The notes under the pieces: generated by a model
Seen by the model: only the letters and a program-made list of their open reading frames with translations
Databases searched by the model: none
What the model was told of the DNA's origin: nothing
Made by a program: the position numbers and the translations under genes
Assembly (NCBI RefSeq): GCF_031882575.1
Contig: NZ_CP134772.1
Span: 6,483,001-6,547,000 of the forward strand
Direction of reading: 5' to 3'
Source: Pseudomonas sp. VD-NE ins
Lineage (GTDB): Bacteria; Pseudomonadota; Gammaproteobacteria; Pseudomonadales; Pseudomonadaceae
DNA length: 64,000 bases
Shown here: in pieces, positions 27,327-35,702 of the stretch
Numbering within the stretch: the first letter of the stretch is position 1
Layout of the letters: every line of letters begins with the position of its first letter

Positions 27327-27704
27327 TCAGTGTTTCGGCATGTGCCACATGTCCTTGAACCCTTCCCCCTTCATGTCGCCTGGTTTTTCATCCATTTTGA
27401 AGGTGTAAAGCGGCTTGCCGTCATATGCCCATTGCATCATTCCGTCATCACGCTTGATGGGGGTGAATTTGCCTTCAGCCTTGGCTCCCGCCGGCGCCAT
27501 CATCGGCGGCCAGTTCTTCGCGCAATCGCCGTTGCACATCGATTTACCGCCCGTGTCCTTGTCGAAGGTGTACACGGTCATGCCTTTGTGGTCGGTCATC
27601 ATGCCGTCTTTCATCATGACCGGGTCAGCGGCGAACGCCATCGACGGTAATGCAACGGCAGCGGCAAGCAGCAGGGCTTTGAAAGAAACAGTCATTTGAG
27701 TCAT
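27327..27704 (-). CDS. Small secreted protein with two COG4315-type repeats
   Basis: A 125-residue protein with a clear Sec signal peptide (hydrophobic core ALLLAAAVALPSMA, cleavage after AFA at about 26). The mature part has two copies of the repeat of the Lipoprotein_15/COG4315 family: GMTVYTFDKDTGGKSMCNGDC and PLYTFKMDEKPGDM, each with a Y-x-F/D core, and is Met-rich and His-rich. There is no lipobox, so it should be free in the periplasm. Function in the family is unproven; the Met/Cys content would suit metal or redox contact. It lies opposite phoB with separate promoters. Confidence 0.8.
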   Translation of the reverse strand: MTQMTVSFKALLLAAAVALPSMAFAADPVMMKDGMMTDHKGMTVYTFDKDTGGKSMCNGDCAKNWPPMMAPAGAKAEGKFTPIKRDDGMMQWAYDGKPLYTFKMDEKPGDMKGEGFKDMWHMPKH

Positions 27705-27784
27705 GGAAACCTTCTTTTGTGGTTGTCAGGATTCGGACTTAGAGCTTAGTTCAGGATTTGCACAATCGCCGCCGGACTAAAATA

Positions 27785-27802
27785 CTGTCACACGACTGCA
27801 AT
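27785..27802 (+). promoter_or_regulatory. Pho box upstream of phoB
   Basis: CTGTCAC, four bases, then CTGCAAT: the 7-4-7 direct repeat of a PhoB site (consensus CTGTCAT-N4-CTGTCAT). It lies 53 bp before the phoB ATG, with a possible -10 TATCTA at 27811, and supports autoregulation of phoBR under phosphate starvation. Confidence 0.8.
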
Positions 27803-27855
27803 AATTCCGTTATCTAATGCGGCGCAAGACAGTTAAATGACAAGAGGATTAAGGC

Positions 27856-28545
27856 ATGGTTGGCAGGAGCATTCTGATCGTCGACGACGAAGCGCCCATT
27901 CGCGAAATGATCGCCGTTGCGTTGGAAATGGCCGGCTATGACTGCCTCGAGGCAGAGAACTCGCAGCAGGCCCACGCCATCATCGTCGACCGCAAGCCGG
28001 ACCTGATCCTGCTCGACTGGATGCTGCCCGGCACCTCCGGCATCGAGCTGGCCCGCCGCCTCAAGCGCGACGAGCTGACCGGGGACATCCCGATCATCAT
28101 GCTCACCGCCAAGGGCGAAGAGGACAACAAGATCCAGGGTCTGGAAGTCGGTGCCGACGACTACATCACCAAACCGTTTTCCCCGCGCGAACTGGTCGCC
28201 CGCCTGAAAGCCGTGCTGCGCCGCGCCGGCCCGACCGACGGCGAAGCGCCGATTGAAGTCGGTGGCCTGCTGCTCGACCCGATCAGCCACCGCGTGACCA
28301 TCGACGGCAAACCCGCCGAAATGGGCCCGACCGAATACCGTCTGCTGCAATTCTTCATGACCCACCAGGAACGCGCCTACACCCGTGGCCAGTTGCTGGA
28401 TCAGGTCTGGGGCGGCAACGTCTACGTTGAAGAACGTACCGTCGACGTGCACATCCGCCGCCTGCGCAAGGCCCTCGGCGACGCCTACGAAAATCTGGTA
28501 CAAACCGTGCGCGGCACCGGCTACCGGTTTTCCACCAAAGCATAA
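27856..28545 (+). CDS. phoB: Phosphate-regulon response regulator PhoB
   Basis: A 229-residue OmpR-family regulator. The receiver domain has Asp10, Asp11 and the phospho-acceptor Asp54 (ILLDWMLPG), with the switch Lys in TKPFSPREL near 105. The winged-helix DNA-binding domain covers about 130-227. Phosphorylated PhoB binds Pho boxes, three of which are seen in this window. phoR follows after 102 bp, which hold an inverted repeat. Confidence 0.98.
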   Translation: MVGRSILIVDDEAPIREMIAVALEMAGYDCLEAENSQQAHAIIVDRKPDLILLDWMLPGTSGIELARRLKRDELTGDIPIIMLTAKGEEDNKIQGLEVGADDYITKPFSPRELVARLKAVLRRAGPTDGEAPIEVGGLLLDPISHRVTIDGKPAEMGPTEYRLLQFFMTHQERAYTRGQLLDQVWGGNVYVEERTVDVHIRRLRKALGDAYENLVQTVRGTGYRFSTKA

Positions 28546-28550
28546 AAAAC

Positions 28551-28631
28551 AGCTGCAAGCTTCTAGCTACAAGCGGCAAGTATCAGCGAGCCGCTCTGAC
28601 TTGTAGCTTGCAGCTTGAAACTTGAAGCTGC
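28551..28631. repeat. Inverted repeat of the AGCTGCAAGCT type between phoB and phoR
   Basis: The segment carries AGCTGCAAGCTTCTAGCTAC on one side and CTTGTAGCTTGCAGCTTGAA on the other, largely complementary, so it folds into a hairpin. A related element lies between pstB and phoU (34589-34682). It is a REP-like family distinct from the GTGGGAGCGAGC repeats. Confidence 0.75.
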
Positions 28632-28647
28632 GGCTAAGGACGCCCCC

Positions 28648-29970
28648 GTGAATCAAAATTGGCATGGCACCCTGATTCGCCACATGCTGCTGCTGGTCAC
28701 CGCCTGCCTGGTGATCGGTCTGATCACCGGCTATTACGGCTGGAGCCTCGCGGCGGGCCTGGGGATTTATCTGGGCTGGACGCTCAAGCAATTGCTGCGG
28801 CTGCACGAATGGCTGCGCCAGCACCAACCCGACGAAGCACCGCCCGACGGCTATGGCCTGTGGGGCGAGGTGTTCGACAGCATCTACCATCTGCAACGCC
28901 GCGACCAACGTGTGCGCGGGCGCCTGCAAGCGGTGATCGACCGGGTTCAGGAATCCACCGCCGCGCTGAAAGACGCGGTGATCATGCTCGACAGCGACGG
29001 CAACCTGGAATGGTGGAACCGCGCCGCCGAAACCCTGCTCGGCCTCAAGACCCCGCAAGACAGTGGCCAACCGGTGACCAACCTGGTACGCCATCCGCGT
29101 TTCAAGGAATACTTCGAACAGGACAGCTACGCCGAGCCGCTGGAAATCCCCTCGCCAACCAATGACCGCGTGCGCATTCAGCTGTACCTGACCCGCTACG
29201 GCAACAACGAGCATTTGATGCTGGTGCGTGATGTCACGCGTATTCATCAGCTGGAACAGATGCGCAAAGACTTCATCGCCAACGTCTCCCACGAGTTGCG
29301 CACACCGCTGACGGTGATCTGCGGCTATCTGGAAACCCTGCTCGACAACGTCGAAGAAGTGAACCCGCGCTGGAGCCGTGCCCTGCAGCAAATGCAACAA
29401 CAGGGCGGACGCATGCAGACACTGCTCAACGATTTGTTGCTGCTGGCGAAACTCGAGGCCACTGATTACCCGTCGGACAACCAACCGGTGCAGGTCGACT
29501 CGCTGCTGCAATCGATCAAGAGCGATGCGCAGCAATTGTCCGGCGCGAAGAACCAGCGCATCAGCCTCGAAGCCGATACCAGCCTGTTGCTCAAGGGTAG
29601 CGAGGCGGAATTGCGCAGCGCGTTTTCCAATCTGGTGTTCAACGCCGTGAAATACACCCCGGCCGAGGGCAACATCCGCATTCGCTGGTGGGGCGACGAT
29701 CAGGGCGCGCACCTGAGCGTGCAGGATTCCGGGATCGGCATCGACAGCAAACACCTGCCGCGCCTGACTGAACGCTTCTATCGCGTCGACTCCAGCCGCA
29801 ACTCCAACACCGGCGGCACCGGGCTCGGCCTGGCCATCGTCAAGCACGTGTTGTTGCGCCACCGCGCGCGCATGGAGATCAGCAGCGTGCCCGGACACGG
29901 CAGTACGTTCACCTGCCATTTCGCCCCGGCGCAAGTGGCCAGCGCACGGGCGATCAGCACCGCTGAGTAA
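28648..29970 (+). CDS. phoR: Phosphate-regulon sensor histidine kinase PhoR
   Basis: A 440-residue membrane kinase. One or two membrane segments lie at about 10-45, then a charged linker, a PAS domain (about 95-200) and HisKA with the phospho-acceptor His215 in NVSHELRTPL. The ATPase domain has the N box NLVFNAVKYTP and the G boxes DSGIGI and GGTGLGLAIVKHV. The GTG at 28648 follows TAAGGAC; the longer frame to 28615 would start within the repeat. PhoR lacks a large periplasmic sensor and reads phosphate through PstSCAB-PhoU. Confidence 0.97.
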   Translation: MNQNWHGTLIRHMLLLVTACLVIGLITGYYGWSLAAGLGIYLGWTLKQLLRLHEWLRQHQPDEAPPDGYGLWGEVFDSIYHLQRRDQRVRGRLQAVIDRVQESTAALKDAVIMLDSDGNLEWWNRAAETLLGLKTPQDSGQPVTNLVRHPRFKEYFEQDSYAEPLEIPSPTNDRVRIQLYLTRYGNNEHLMLVRDVTRIHQLEQMRKDFIANVSHELRTPLTVICGYLETLLDNVEEVNPRWSRALQQMQQQGGRMQTLLNDLLLLAKLEATDYPSDNQPVQVDSLLQSIKSDAQQLSGAKNQRISLEADTSLLLKGSEAELRSAFSNLVFNAVKYTPAEGNIRIRWWGDDQGAHLSVQDSGIGIDSKHLPRLTERFYRVDSSRNSNTGGTGLGLAIVKHVLLRHRARMEISSVPGHGSTFTCHFAPAQVASARAISTAE

Positions 29971-30080
29971 TGTCGCACTAGGCAATCGCCAGGTCAGCCG
30001 CTACATTGGCTGACTTGTGCCTGCCTTTCAGGCGCGACTTTTACCTCTCTTGAATCACACGGAACCCGCAAAACTCCATC

Positions 30081-31421
30081 ATGGACCCTTCCCCTGGCTT
30101 GTCCCTCGCAACAATATTCGCCGATTTCGGCATGATCCTTTTTGCTCTGATCCTGGTTTTGCTCAACGGCTTTTTCGTTGCGGCGGAATTCGCCATGGTC
30201 AAACTGCGCTCGACCCGGGTCGAGGCCATCGCTGACCAGAACGGCTGGCGCGGGCACATCCTGCGCACCGTGCACAGTCAGCTCGATGCGTACCTCTCGG
30301 CCTGTCAGCTGGGTATCACCCTCGCCTCGCTTGGCCTTGGCTGGGTTGGTGAGCCGGCGTTCGCACACATCCTCGAACCGCTGCTGAGCGCGGTCGGCGT
30401 GCAGTCGCCGGAAATCGTCAAAGGCGTGTCGTTCTTCACCGCGTTCTTCATCATTTCCTACCTGCACATCGTGGTCGGCGAGCTGGCCCCGAAGTCGTGG
30501 GCAATTCGCAAACCGGAACTGCTGTCGCTGTGGACGGCGGTGCCGCTGTACCTGTTCTATTGGGCGATGTACCCGGCGATCTACCTGCTCAACGCCAGCG
30601 CCAACGCGATCCTGCGTATCGCCGGCCAGGGCGAACCCGGCCCGCACCACGAACACCATTACAGCCGCGAAGAACTGAAACTGATCCTGCACTCCAGCCG
30701 TGGCCAGGATCCGAGCGATCAGGGCATGCGTGTTCTGGCCTCGGCGGTGGAAATGGGCGAGCTGGAAGTGGTCGACTGGGCCAACTCCCGCGAAGACTTG
30801 ATCACCCTCGAATTCAACGCGCCGCTGAAAGAAATCCTGGCGATGTTCCGTCGCCACAAGTTCAGCCGTTATCCGGTGTACGACAGCGAGCGCCAGGAGT
30901 TCGTCGGCCTGCTGCACATCAAGGATCTGCTGCTGGAACTGGCGGCACTGGACCACATTCCCGAGTCGTTCAACCTGGCTGAACTGACCCGCCCGCTGGA
31001 GCGAGTATCACGGCACATGCCGCTGTCGCAGTTGCTGGAGCAGTTCCGCAAGGGCGGCTCGCACTTCGCCGTGGTCGAGGAGGCTGACGGCAACATCATC
31101 GGCTACCTGACCATGGAAGACGTGCTGGAAGTGCTGGTCGGCGACATTCAGGACGAACACCGCAAGGCTGAGCGCGGCATCCTCGCCTATCAGCCGGGCA
31201 AGCTCTTGGTGCGTGGTGACACGCCGCTGTTCAAGGTGGAACGACTGTTGGGCATCGACCTTGATCACATCGAAGCGGAAACCCTCGCCGGTCTGGTCTA
31301 CGAAACCCTGAAACGGGTGCCGGAAGAGGAAGAAGTGCTGGAAGTCGAAGGCCTGCGAATCATCATCAAGAAGATGAAAGGGCCGAAGATTGTGCTGGCC
31401 AAGGTGTTGATGCTGGATTGA
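30081..31421 (+). CDS. CNNM/CorC-type membrane protein with CBS domains (hemolysin-family)
   Basis: A 446-residue protein with an N-terminal DUF21 (CNNM) membrane domain (about 10-200; start LNGFFVAAEFAMVKLR), two CBS domains (about 215-340) and a C-terminal CorC_HlyC domain (about 350-440). The family takes part in Mg2+/Co2+ efflux or membrane ion balance; the hemolysin name is historical. It corresponds to the conserved gene after phoR in Pseudomonas. The upstream region has a hairpin (GTCAGCC/GGCTGAC at 29993-30014), possibly a weak phoR terminator. Confidence 0.9.
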   Translation: MDPSPGLSLATIFADFGMILFALILVLLNGFFVAAEFAMVKLRSTRVEAIADQNGWRGHILRTVHSQLDAYLSACQLGITLASLGLGWVGEPAFAHILEPLLSAVGVQSPEIVKGVSFFTAFFIISYLHIVVGELAPKSWAIRKPELLSLWTAVPLYLFYWAMYPAIYLLNASANAILRIAGQGEPGPHHEHHYSREELKLILHSSRGQDPSDQGMRVLASAVEMGELEVVDWANSREDLITLEFNAPLKEILAMFRRHKFSRYPVYDSERQEFVGLLHIKDLLLELAALDHIPESFNLAELTRPLERVSRHMPLSQLLEQFRKGGSHFAVVEEADGNIIGYLTMEDVLEVLVGDIQDEHRKAERGILAYQPGKLLVRGDTPLFKVERLLGIDLDHIEAETLAGLVYETLKRVPEEEEVLEVEGLRIIIKKMKGPKIVLAKVLMLD

Positions 31422-31448
31422 TGTTCTGACCCGGCACCGCGCCGATCC

Positions 31449-31518
31449 CTTCGCGAGCAGGCTCGCTCCCACCCTCGAATGCATTTCAACTGTGGGAGCG
31501 AGCCGGCTCCGGGCGGCG
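31449..31518. repeat. REP pair after the CNNM gene
   Basis: TTCGCGAGCAGGCTCGCTCC followed, after a spacer, by the complementary GTGGGAGCGAGCCGGCTCCG, that is, an inverted REP pair, the second unit with a diverged end. Confidence 0.85.
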
Positions 31519-31549
31519 TTCCGACGAATGGGCCCGCAGGTGCAACACG

Positions 31550-32452
31550 TCACTGCTTGCCCAACGCAAAGTTGGGCAACGCCCCCAGCGGCTGGATGAA
31601 CTGATACGGAATCGACACCAGCCCCTCCCCCGTATTGCGCTGCACTACAAAGTGCAGGTGCGGGCCGCTGCTGTTGCCGGTATTGCCCGACAGCGCCAGC
31701 GGACTCCCCACCGCTACCCTTTGCCCCTCGCGCACACTCACCGAGCCTTGCTTGAGGTGCAGGTACACACCCATGGTGCCGTCGTCGTGCAGCACTCGCA
31801 CAAAATTGCCGGACGCATCCGAGCCACGCCCGGTTTGTGAATTCTCGGTTTTCACCACCACCCCCGCCCGCGCGGCAATGATCGGTGTACCCACCGGCAT
31901 GGCGATGTCCATCGCATAGCGATTCTTCGGCCCATAGTGGCTGTACTGACCGTTGGCGCCCTGGCTCAGACGAAACGGTCCGCCACGCCATGGCAGAGGA
32001 TAGCGATAGCCCTGCGCGATGCCTGTGGGGTCGCCGAGTGAATAATGGAACTGCGGCGTATACACCAGCGGCTGGCTACCCGATATTGCCGTCAGCAGCG
32101 CCAGACGCGTATTGCTGCGCGCCGGCAGCACCCGGTGGATGGTTTGTGCCGGGGCGCCGCGCACATTGCTCAGCCCGGTGAATGCCAGGGCAATTTTGAC
32201 TGGCGCGTACAGATCGTTGCGCACGAAGACCACGTCGGTGCCCTTCTGCTTCTTGATATCGAGGAACACCTGCCGCTCCAGGCGCTCGACCATCCGGTCC
32301 TGAAAGACGAACACCTGCGCGCCTTTGCTCGGCCGGTCGCTATACGAGACCACGCCATTGGCATCGGTGGATTTGTAAATGGTCATGGCCACAGCCGAGG
32401 TGGAGGCTATGAAGAGACCACAGAAAAACAGCAGGCGCGCGAGCATGGGCAA
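31550..32452 (-). CDS. Secreted M23-family peptidase-like protein
   Basis: A 300-residue protein with a signal peptide (RLLFFCGLFIASTSAVA, cleavage near 22), a DUF4124-like segment (YKSTDANGVVSYSDRPSKGA) and a C-terminal LytM domain (about 165-285) containing MPVGTPI and GPHLHF. Peptidases of this family cut peptidoglycan cross-links. The HxH motif is intact, but at the usual first zinc His (four before the Asp of AMDIA) there is Arg. This variant occurs in a subset of the family, so activity is uncertain. It stands where PA5363 stands in P. aeruginosa. Confidence 0.85.
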   Translation of the reverse strand: MPMLARLLFFCGLFIASTSAVAMTIYKSTDANGVVSYSDRPSKGAQVFVFQDRMVERLERQVFLDIKKQKGTDVVFVRNDLYAPVKIALAFTGLSNVRGAPAQTIHRVLPARSNTRLALLTAISGSQPLVYTPQFHYSLGDPTGIAQGYRYPLPWRGGPFRLSQGANGQYSHYGPKNRYAMDIAMPVGTPIIAARAGVVVKTENSQTGRGSDASGNFVRVLHDDGTMGVYLHLKQGSVSVREGQRVAVGSPLALSGNTGNSSGPHLHFVVQRNTGEGLVSIPYQFIQPLGALPNFALGKQ

Positions 32453-32571
32453 GAGTCTGTCGAAGTAAGGCCTGGGAGTGAGCCTAGCAGCTGAGACAGA
32501 CCAGGCTAGTCGACAGATGTTTCAAATTGGCAGGAGCGGGAGATGGGTGGTGTTTTGGCCCCTTCGTCTGA

Positions 32572-32645
32572 ACGCCGCCCGGAGCAAGCTCGCTCCCACA
32601 TTTGGAATGCATTCCAGGGTGGGAGCGAGCCTGCTCGTGAAGGCG
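32572..32645. repeat. REP pair between two minus-strand genes
   Basis: GAACGCCGCCCGGAGCAAGC joined to TCGCTCCCAC, then after a spacer GGTGGGAGCGAGCCTGCTCG: an inverted REP pair. The outer GCCGCCCGGAG variant mirrors that of the pair at 31449-31518. Confidence 0.85.
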
Positions 32646-32664
32646 GGCTGTCAGGCGACGAAGA

Positions 32665-33621
32665 TCACGCGCCCGGAACGAAGTGCTTCTGCGCCGTACC
32701 GCGAGCGATCAGGCGGGAGATGTAGTCGAGCTTCTGCGCATCCTGATCGACGAAACGGAAGGTCAGTTGCAGCCAGTCGCTGTCCGGTTTCGGCTCAAAC
32801 GCGACAACGGCGTGCAGGTAGCCGTTAAGGCGGGCGATCTCGGCGTTGTCGCCCTGCTCCAGGTCGAGCACGGCGCTGTCGAGGATCTGCGGCAAGGTGT
32901 CGGTGCGTTTCACCACCAACAACGCTTCCTTGATGCTCAGGGCCTTGATCACGCATTGCTGAGTACCGCTTGGCAGGCGCAATTGGCCTTGGCCACGACC
33001 GCTGGCCGGAGCCGAAGCGGCGACTGGCGCCTTGACCGGTGGGCTGTTGAGCAAGCCACGGGAAGGTGCAGCGGCGGGCGCTGGCGCGGCAGCAGCCGGT
33101 TTGGCGAACGGATTGACCGCAGCAGCTGCCGGCGCGCCGCCGACCACCGCAGGCTTGCCGCCGGTCAAGGCGCTCAGGGAGTCGTTGCCGAACGCCGAGT
33201 TCATTTTGGTCGGCGCGCTGTTCATCAGGGTGTCGAGCTTGCCGACCTTGTTCAGCGCCTGCTTGACCTTGGTCAGCAGTTGCTCGTTGGTGAACGGCTT
33301 GCTGACGTAGCCGGAAACGCCGGCCTGAATCGCCTGCACGACGTTTTCCTTGTCACCACGGCTGGTCACCATGACGAACGGCATGGTCTTGAGGTTGTCT
33401 TGCTCGCGGCACCAGGTCAGCAGTTCGAGACCGGACATTTCCGGCATTTCCCAGTCGCACAGCACCAGGTCGAACGCTTCCCTGGCCAGCATGGCCTGAG
33501 CCTTTTTACCGTTGACGGCGTCCTCGGTGCGGATCCCCGGGAAGTAATTACGCAGGCACTTTTTCACCAGGTCACGAATGAACGAAGCATCGTCCACGAC
33601 CAACACACTGATCTTGCTCAT
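32665..33621 (-). CDS. Response regulator with Ala/Pro linker and PilZ-like C-terminal domain
   Basis: A 318-residue protein. The receiver domain (1-125) has Asp10, Asp11, phospho-acceptor Asp56 (LVLCDWEMP) and Lys in SKPFTNEQL. A linker of about 80 residues rich in Ala and Pro follows (about 150-215). The C-terminal region (about 220-315) has the size and strand pattern of a PilZ domain, but no clear RxxxR c-di-GMP motif, so this is a weak assignment. No kinase is adjacent; it corresponds to PA5364 by order, next to the pst operon. Output is unknown. Confidence 0.8.
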   Translation of the reverse strand: MSKISVLVVDDASFIRDLVKKCLRNYFPGIRTEDAVNGKKAQAMLAREAFDLVLCDWEMPEMSGLELLTWCREQDNLKTMPFVMVTSRGDKENVVQAIQAGVSGYVSKPFTNEQLLTKVKQALNKVGKLDTLMNSAPTKMNSAFGNDSLSALTGGKPAVVGGAPAAAAVNPFAKPAAAAPAPAAAPSRGLLNSPPVKAPVAASAPASGRGQGQLRLPSGTQQCVIKALSIKEALLVVKRTDTLPQILDSAVLDLEQGDNAEIARLNGYLHAVVAFEPKPDSDWLQLTFRFVDQDAQKLDYISRLIARGTAQKHFVPGA

Positions 33622-33755
33622 CCAACACCCCTATTAAAATCCCGGCAAGCATAACGCTGGCTGATGGCACATTGCCAAAACTCTTCAGTCACGCCGGGAC
33701 TTTTCGTTCGCGGGTGCTGCTTTTTAATTCGATCTGCCTTGTGAAAAGCACAAAC

Positions 33756-33787
33756 AAAAACGCCCGGCCAAAGGGCCGGGCGCTTTT
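33756..33787 (-). terminator. Rho-independent terminator of the pst-phoU operon
   Basis: A 9-bp GC stem CGCCCGGCC/GGCCGGGCG with loop AAAG-like bases, flanked by A-tract on one side and TTTT on the other. It lies 12 bp after the phoU stop. Confidence 0.9.
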
Positions 33788-33798
33788 CTCAGGCAATC

Positions 33799-34560
33799 TT
33801 ACTTATCGTCAGCATTGCCCGGAACATTAGCGGTTTCGCCGCTTGTGCCTTCAACTTCTTCTTTCATGCGCTTGAGGCCCATGTGGCGCACGTCGGTGCC
33901 GCGCACCAGGTAAATGACCAATTCGGAGATATTACGCGCGTGGTCGCCGATGCGTTCCAGCGAACGCAGCACCCAGATAATGCTCAAGACCCGCGAGATA
34001 GAGCGCGGGTCTTCCATCATGTAGGTCGCCAGTTCACGCAGCGCGGTCTTGTATTCGCGGTCGATGATCTTGTCGTACTGCGCCACCGACAACGCCAGAT
34101 CGGCGTCGAAACGGGCAAACGCGTCCAGCGCATCACGGACCATGTTGCGCACCTGATCGCCGATGTGGCGAACCTCGACGTAACCGCGCGGCGCTTCGCC
34201 TTCTTCGCACAATTGAATCGCTCGGCGGGCGATCTTTGTCGCTTCGTCACCGATGCGCTCAAGGTCGATCACCGATTTGGAAATGCTGATGATCAAACGC
34301 AGGTCGGACGCCGCCGGCTGACGACGGGCGAGAATGCGCAGGCATTCTTCGTCGATGTTGCGTTCCATCTGGTTGATCTGGTCGTCGATCTCGCGCACCT
34401 GCTGAGCCAGACCGGAATCGGCCTCGATCAGCGCGGTCACCGCGTCGTTGACCTGCTTCTCGACCAGCCCGCCCATGGCCAGGAGGTGGCTGCGCACTTC
34501 CTCAAGCTCGGCGTTGAACTGCGCAGAGATGTGATGAGTGAGGCCTTCTTTGGAAATCAT
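33799..34560 (-). CDS. phoU: Phosphate-signalling protein PhoU
   Basis: A 253-residue all-helical PhoU with two three-helix repeats, each with the metal-binding E/DxxxD signature: RIGDEATKIARRA near 80 and RIGDHARNISEL near 190. It links the Pst transporter to PhoR and damps the Pho response. It is the last gene of the pst block, separated from pstB by 125 bp that hold a repeat. Confidence 0.97.
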   Translation of the reverse strand: MISKEGLTHHISAQFNAELEEVRSHLLAMGGLVEKQVNDAVTALIEADSGLAQQVREIDDQINQMERNIDEECLRILARRQPAASDLRLIISISKSVIDLERIGDEATKIARRAIQLCEEGEAPRGYVEVRHIGDQVRNMVRDALDAFARFDADLALSVAQYDKIIDREYKTALRELATYMMEDPRSISRVLSIIWVLRSLERIGDHARNISELVIYLVRGTDVRHMGLKRMKEEVEGTSGETANVPGNADDK

Positions 34561-34588
34561 GCATTCGCTCCGAAAAAGCGTTTAACCA

Positions 34589-34682
34589 AGAGCTGCAAGC
34601 TACAAGCTGCAAGCTGTTATGTGGTGATCCATGCCGCTTCGCTTCTAACTTGCCGCTTGAAGCTTGCCGCTCGCAGCCGCTT
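34589..34682. repeat. Inverted repeat of the AGCTGCAAGCT type between pstB and phoU
   Basis: AGCTGCAAGCTACAAGCTGC is followed by CTTGCCGCTTGAAGCTTGCC and GCTCGCAGCCGCTT, partly complementary. Related to the element between phoB and phoR. Confidence 0.7.
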
Positions 34683-34685
34683 CAA

Positions 34686-35519
34686 TCAGCCATAACGACC
34701 GGTGATGTAGTCTTCGGTCTGCTTCTTCGCCGGATTGGTGAACAGGGTATCGGTGTCGCCGAATTCCACCAGTTTGCCCATGTACATGAACGCCGTGTAG
34801 TCGGACACCCGCGCGGCCTGTTGCATGTTGTGGGTCACGATGACGATGGTGAACTTGGACTTCAGCTCGTAGATCAGCTCTTCAACCTTCAGGGTCGAGA
34901 TCGGGTCGAGGGCCGAGCACGGTTCGTCGAGCAGCAGCACTTCCGGCTCAACCGCGATGGTACGGGCGATGACCAGACGCTGTTGCTGACCACCGGACAG
35001 ACCGAGTGCCGATTCATGCAGACGGTCTTTGACTTCGTCCCACAGTGCCGCGCCTTTCAACGCCCACTCGACCGCTTCGTCAAGGACGCGCTTCTTGTTG
35101 ATGCCCTGGATGCGCAAGCCGTAGACCACGTTTTCATAGATGGTCTTCGGGAACGGGTTGGGCTTCTGGAACACCATGCCGACGCGACGACGCAGCTCGG
35201 CAACGTCCTCGCCTTTGCGATAGATGTTGTTGCCGTACAGGTTGATCGCGCCTTCGACACGGCAGCCGTCAACCAGATCGTTCATGCGGTTGAAGGTGCG
35301 CAGCAGCGTCGACTTACCGCAGCCGGACGGGCCGATGAAGGCGGTCACGCGCTGTTTCGGAATGTTCATGCTGACGTCGAACAATGCTTGTTTCTCACCG
35401 TAGTACAGGCTCAGGCCCGGCACTTCGATGGCAACGGTTTCCTGTTCGAGACTGAGGCTCTGCTTGTCGCGGCCCAAGGCAGACATGTTGATGCCGTGGG
35501 TATGTGCTTCGTGCTGCAT
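34686..35519 (-). CDS. pstB: Phosphate ABC transporter ATPase PstB
   Basis: A 277-residue ABC ATPase: Walker [10 protein letters not shown] near 60, signature LSGGQQQR near 165, Walker [13 protein letters not shown] near 185. It powers high-affinity phosphate uptake. The first 25 residues precede the usual PstB start, but the ATG at 35519 has GGGAG before it. A REP doublet separates it from pstA. Confidence 0.98.
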   Translation of the reverse strand: MQHEAHTHGINMSALGRDKQSLSLEQETVAIEVPGLSLYYGEKQALFDVSMNIPKQRVTAFIGPSGCGKSTLLRTFNRMNDLVDGCRVEGAINLYGNNIYRKGEDVAELRRRVGMVFQKPNPFPKTIYENVVYGLRIQGINKKRVLDEAVEWALKGAALWDEVKDRLHESALGLSGGQQQRLVIARTIAVEPEVLLLDEPCSALDPISTLKVEELIYELKSKFTIVIVTHNMQQAARVSDYTAFMYMGKLVEFGDTDTLFTNPAKKQTEDYITGRYG

Positions 35520-35604
35520 GGGAGGCTCCCTGTGCTAACAAATTCGGTTTGTTGAACCGCTGGCCAAACCAGCGGGTAACGCAAATTCAGTTTTTGTCGC
35601 GATC

Positions 35605-35695
35605 CCTGTGGGAGCTGGCTTGCCAGCGATGGCATCACTGCGGTGTAACTGAAACACCGCGTCGCCTGCATCGCTGGCAAGCCAGCTCCCACAGG
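35605..35695. repeat. REP doublet between pstA and pstB
   Basis: A REP variant with core GGGAGCTGGCTTGCCAGCGA and its exact complement 50 bp on; outer arms CCTGTGGGAGCTGG and CCAGCTCCCACAGG are perfect. Inner GCGGTGT/ACACCGC also pairs. It could protect or uncouple the pstA and pstB parts of the mRNA. Confidence 0.9.
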
Positions 35696-35702
35696 ATTTG
35701 TG

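Noticed and set aside
31550..32452. M23 gene as a pseudogene because of the missing His
   Set aside because: The frame is full length with signal peptide and conserved core, and the same variant motif is found in a subset of the family.
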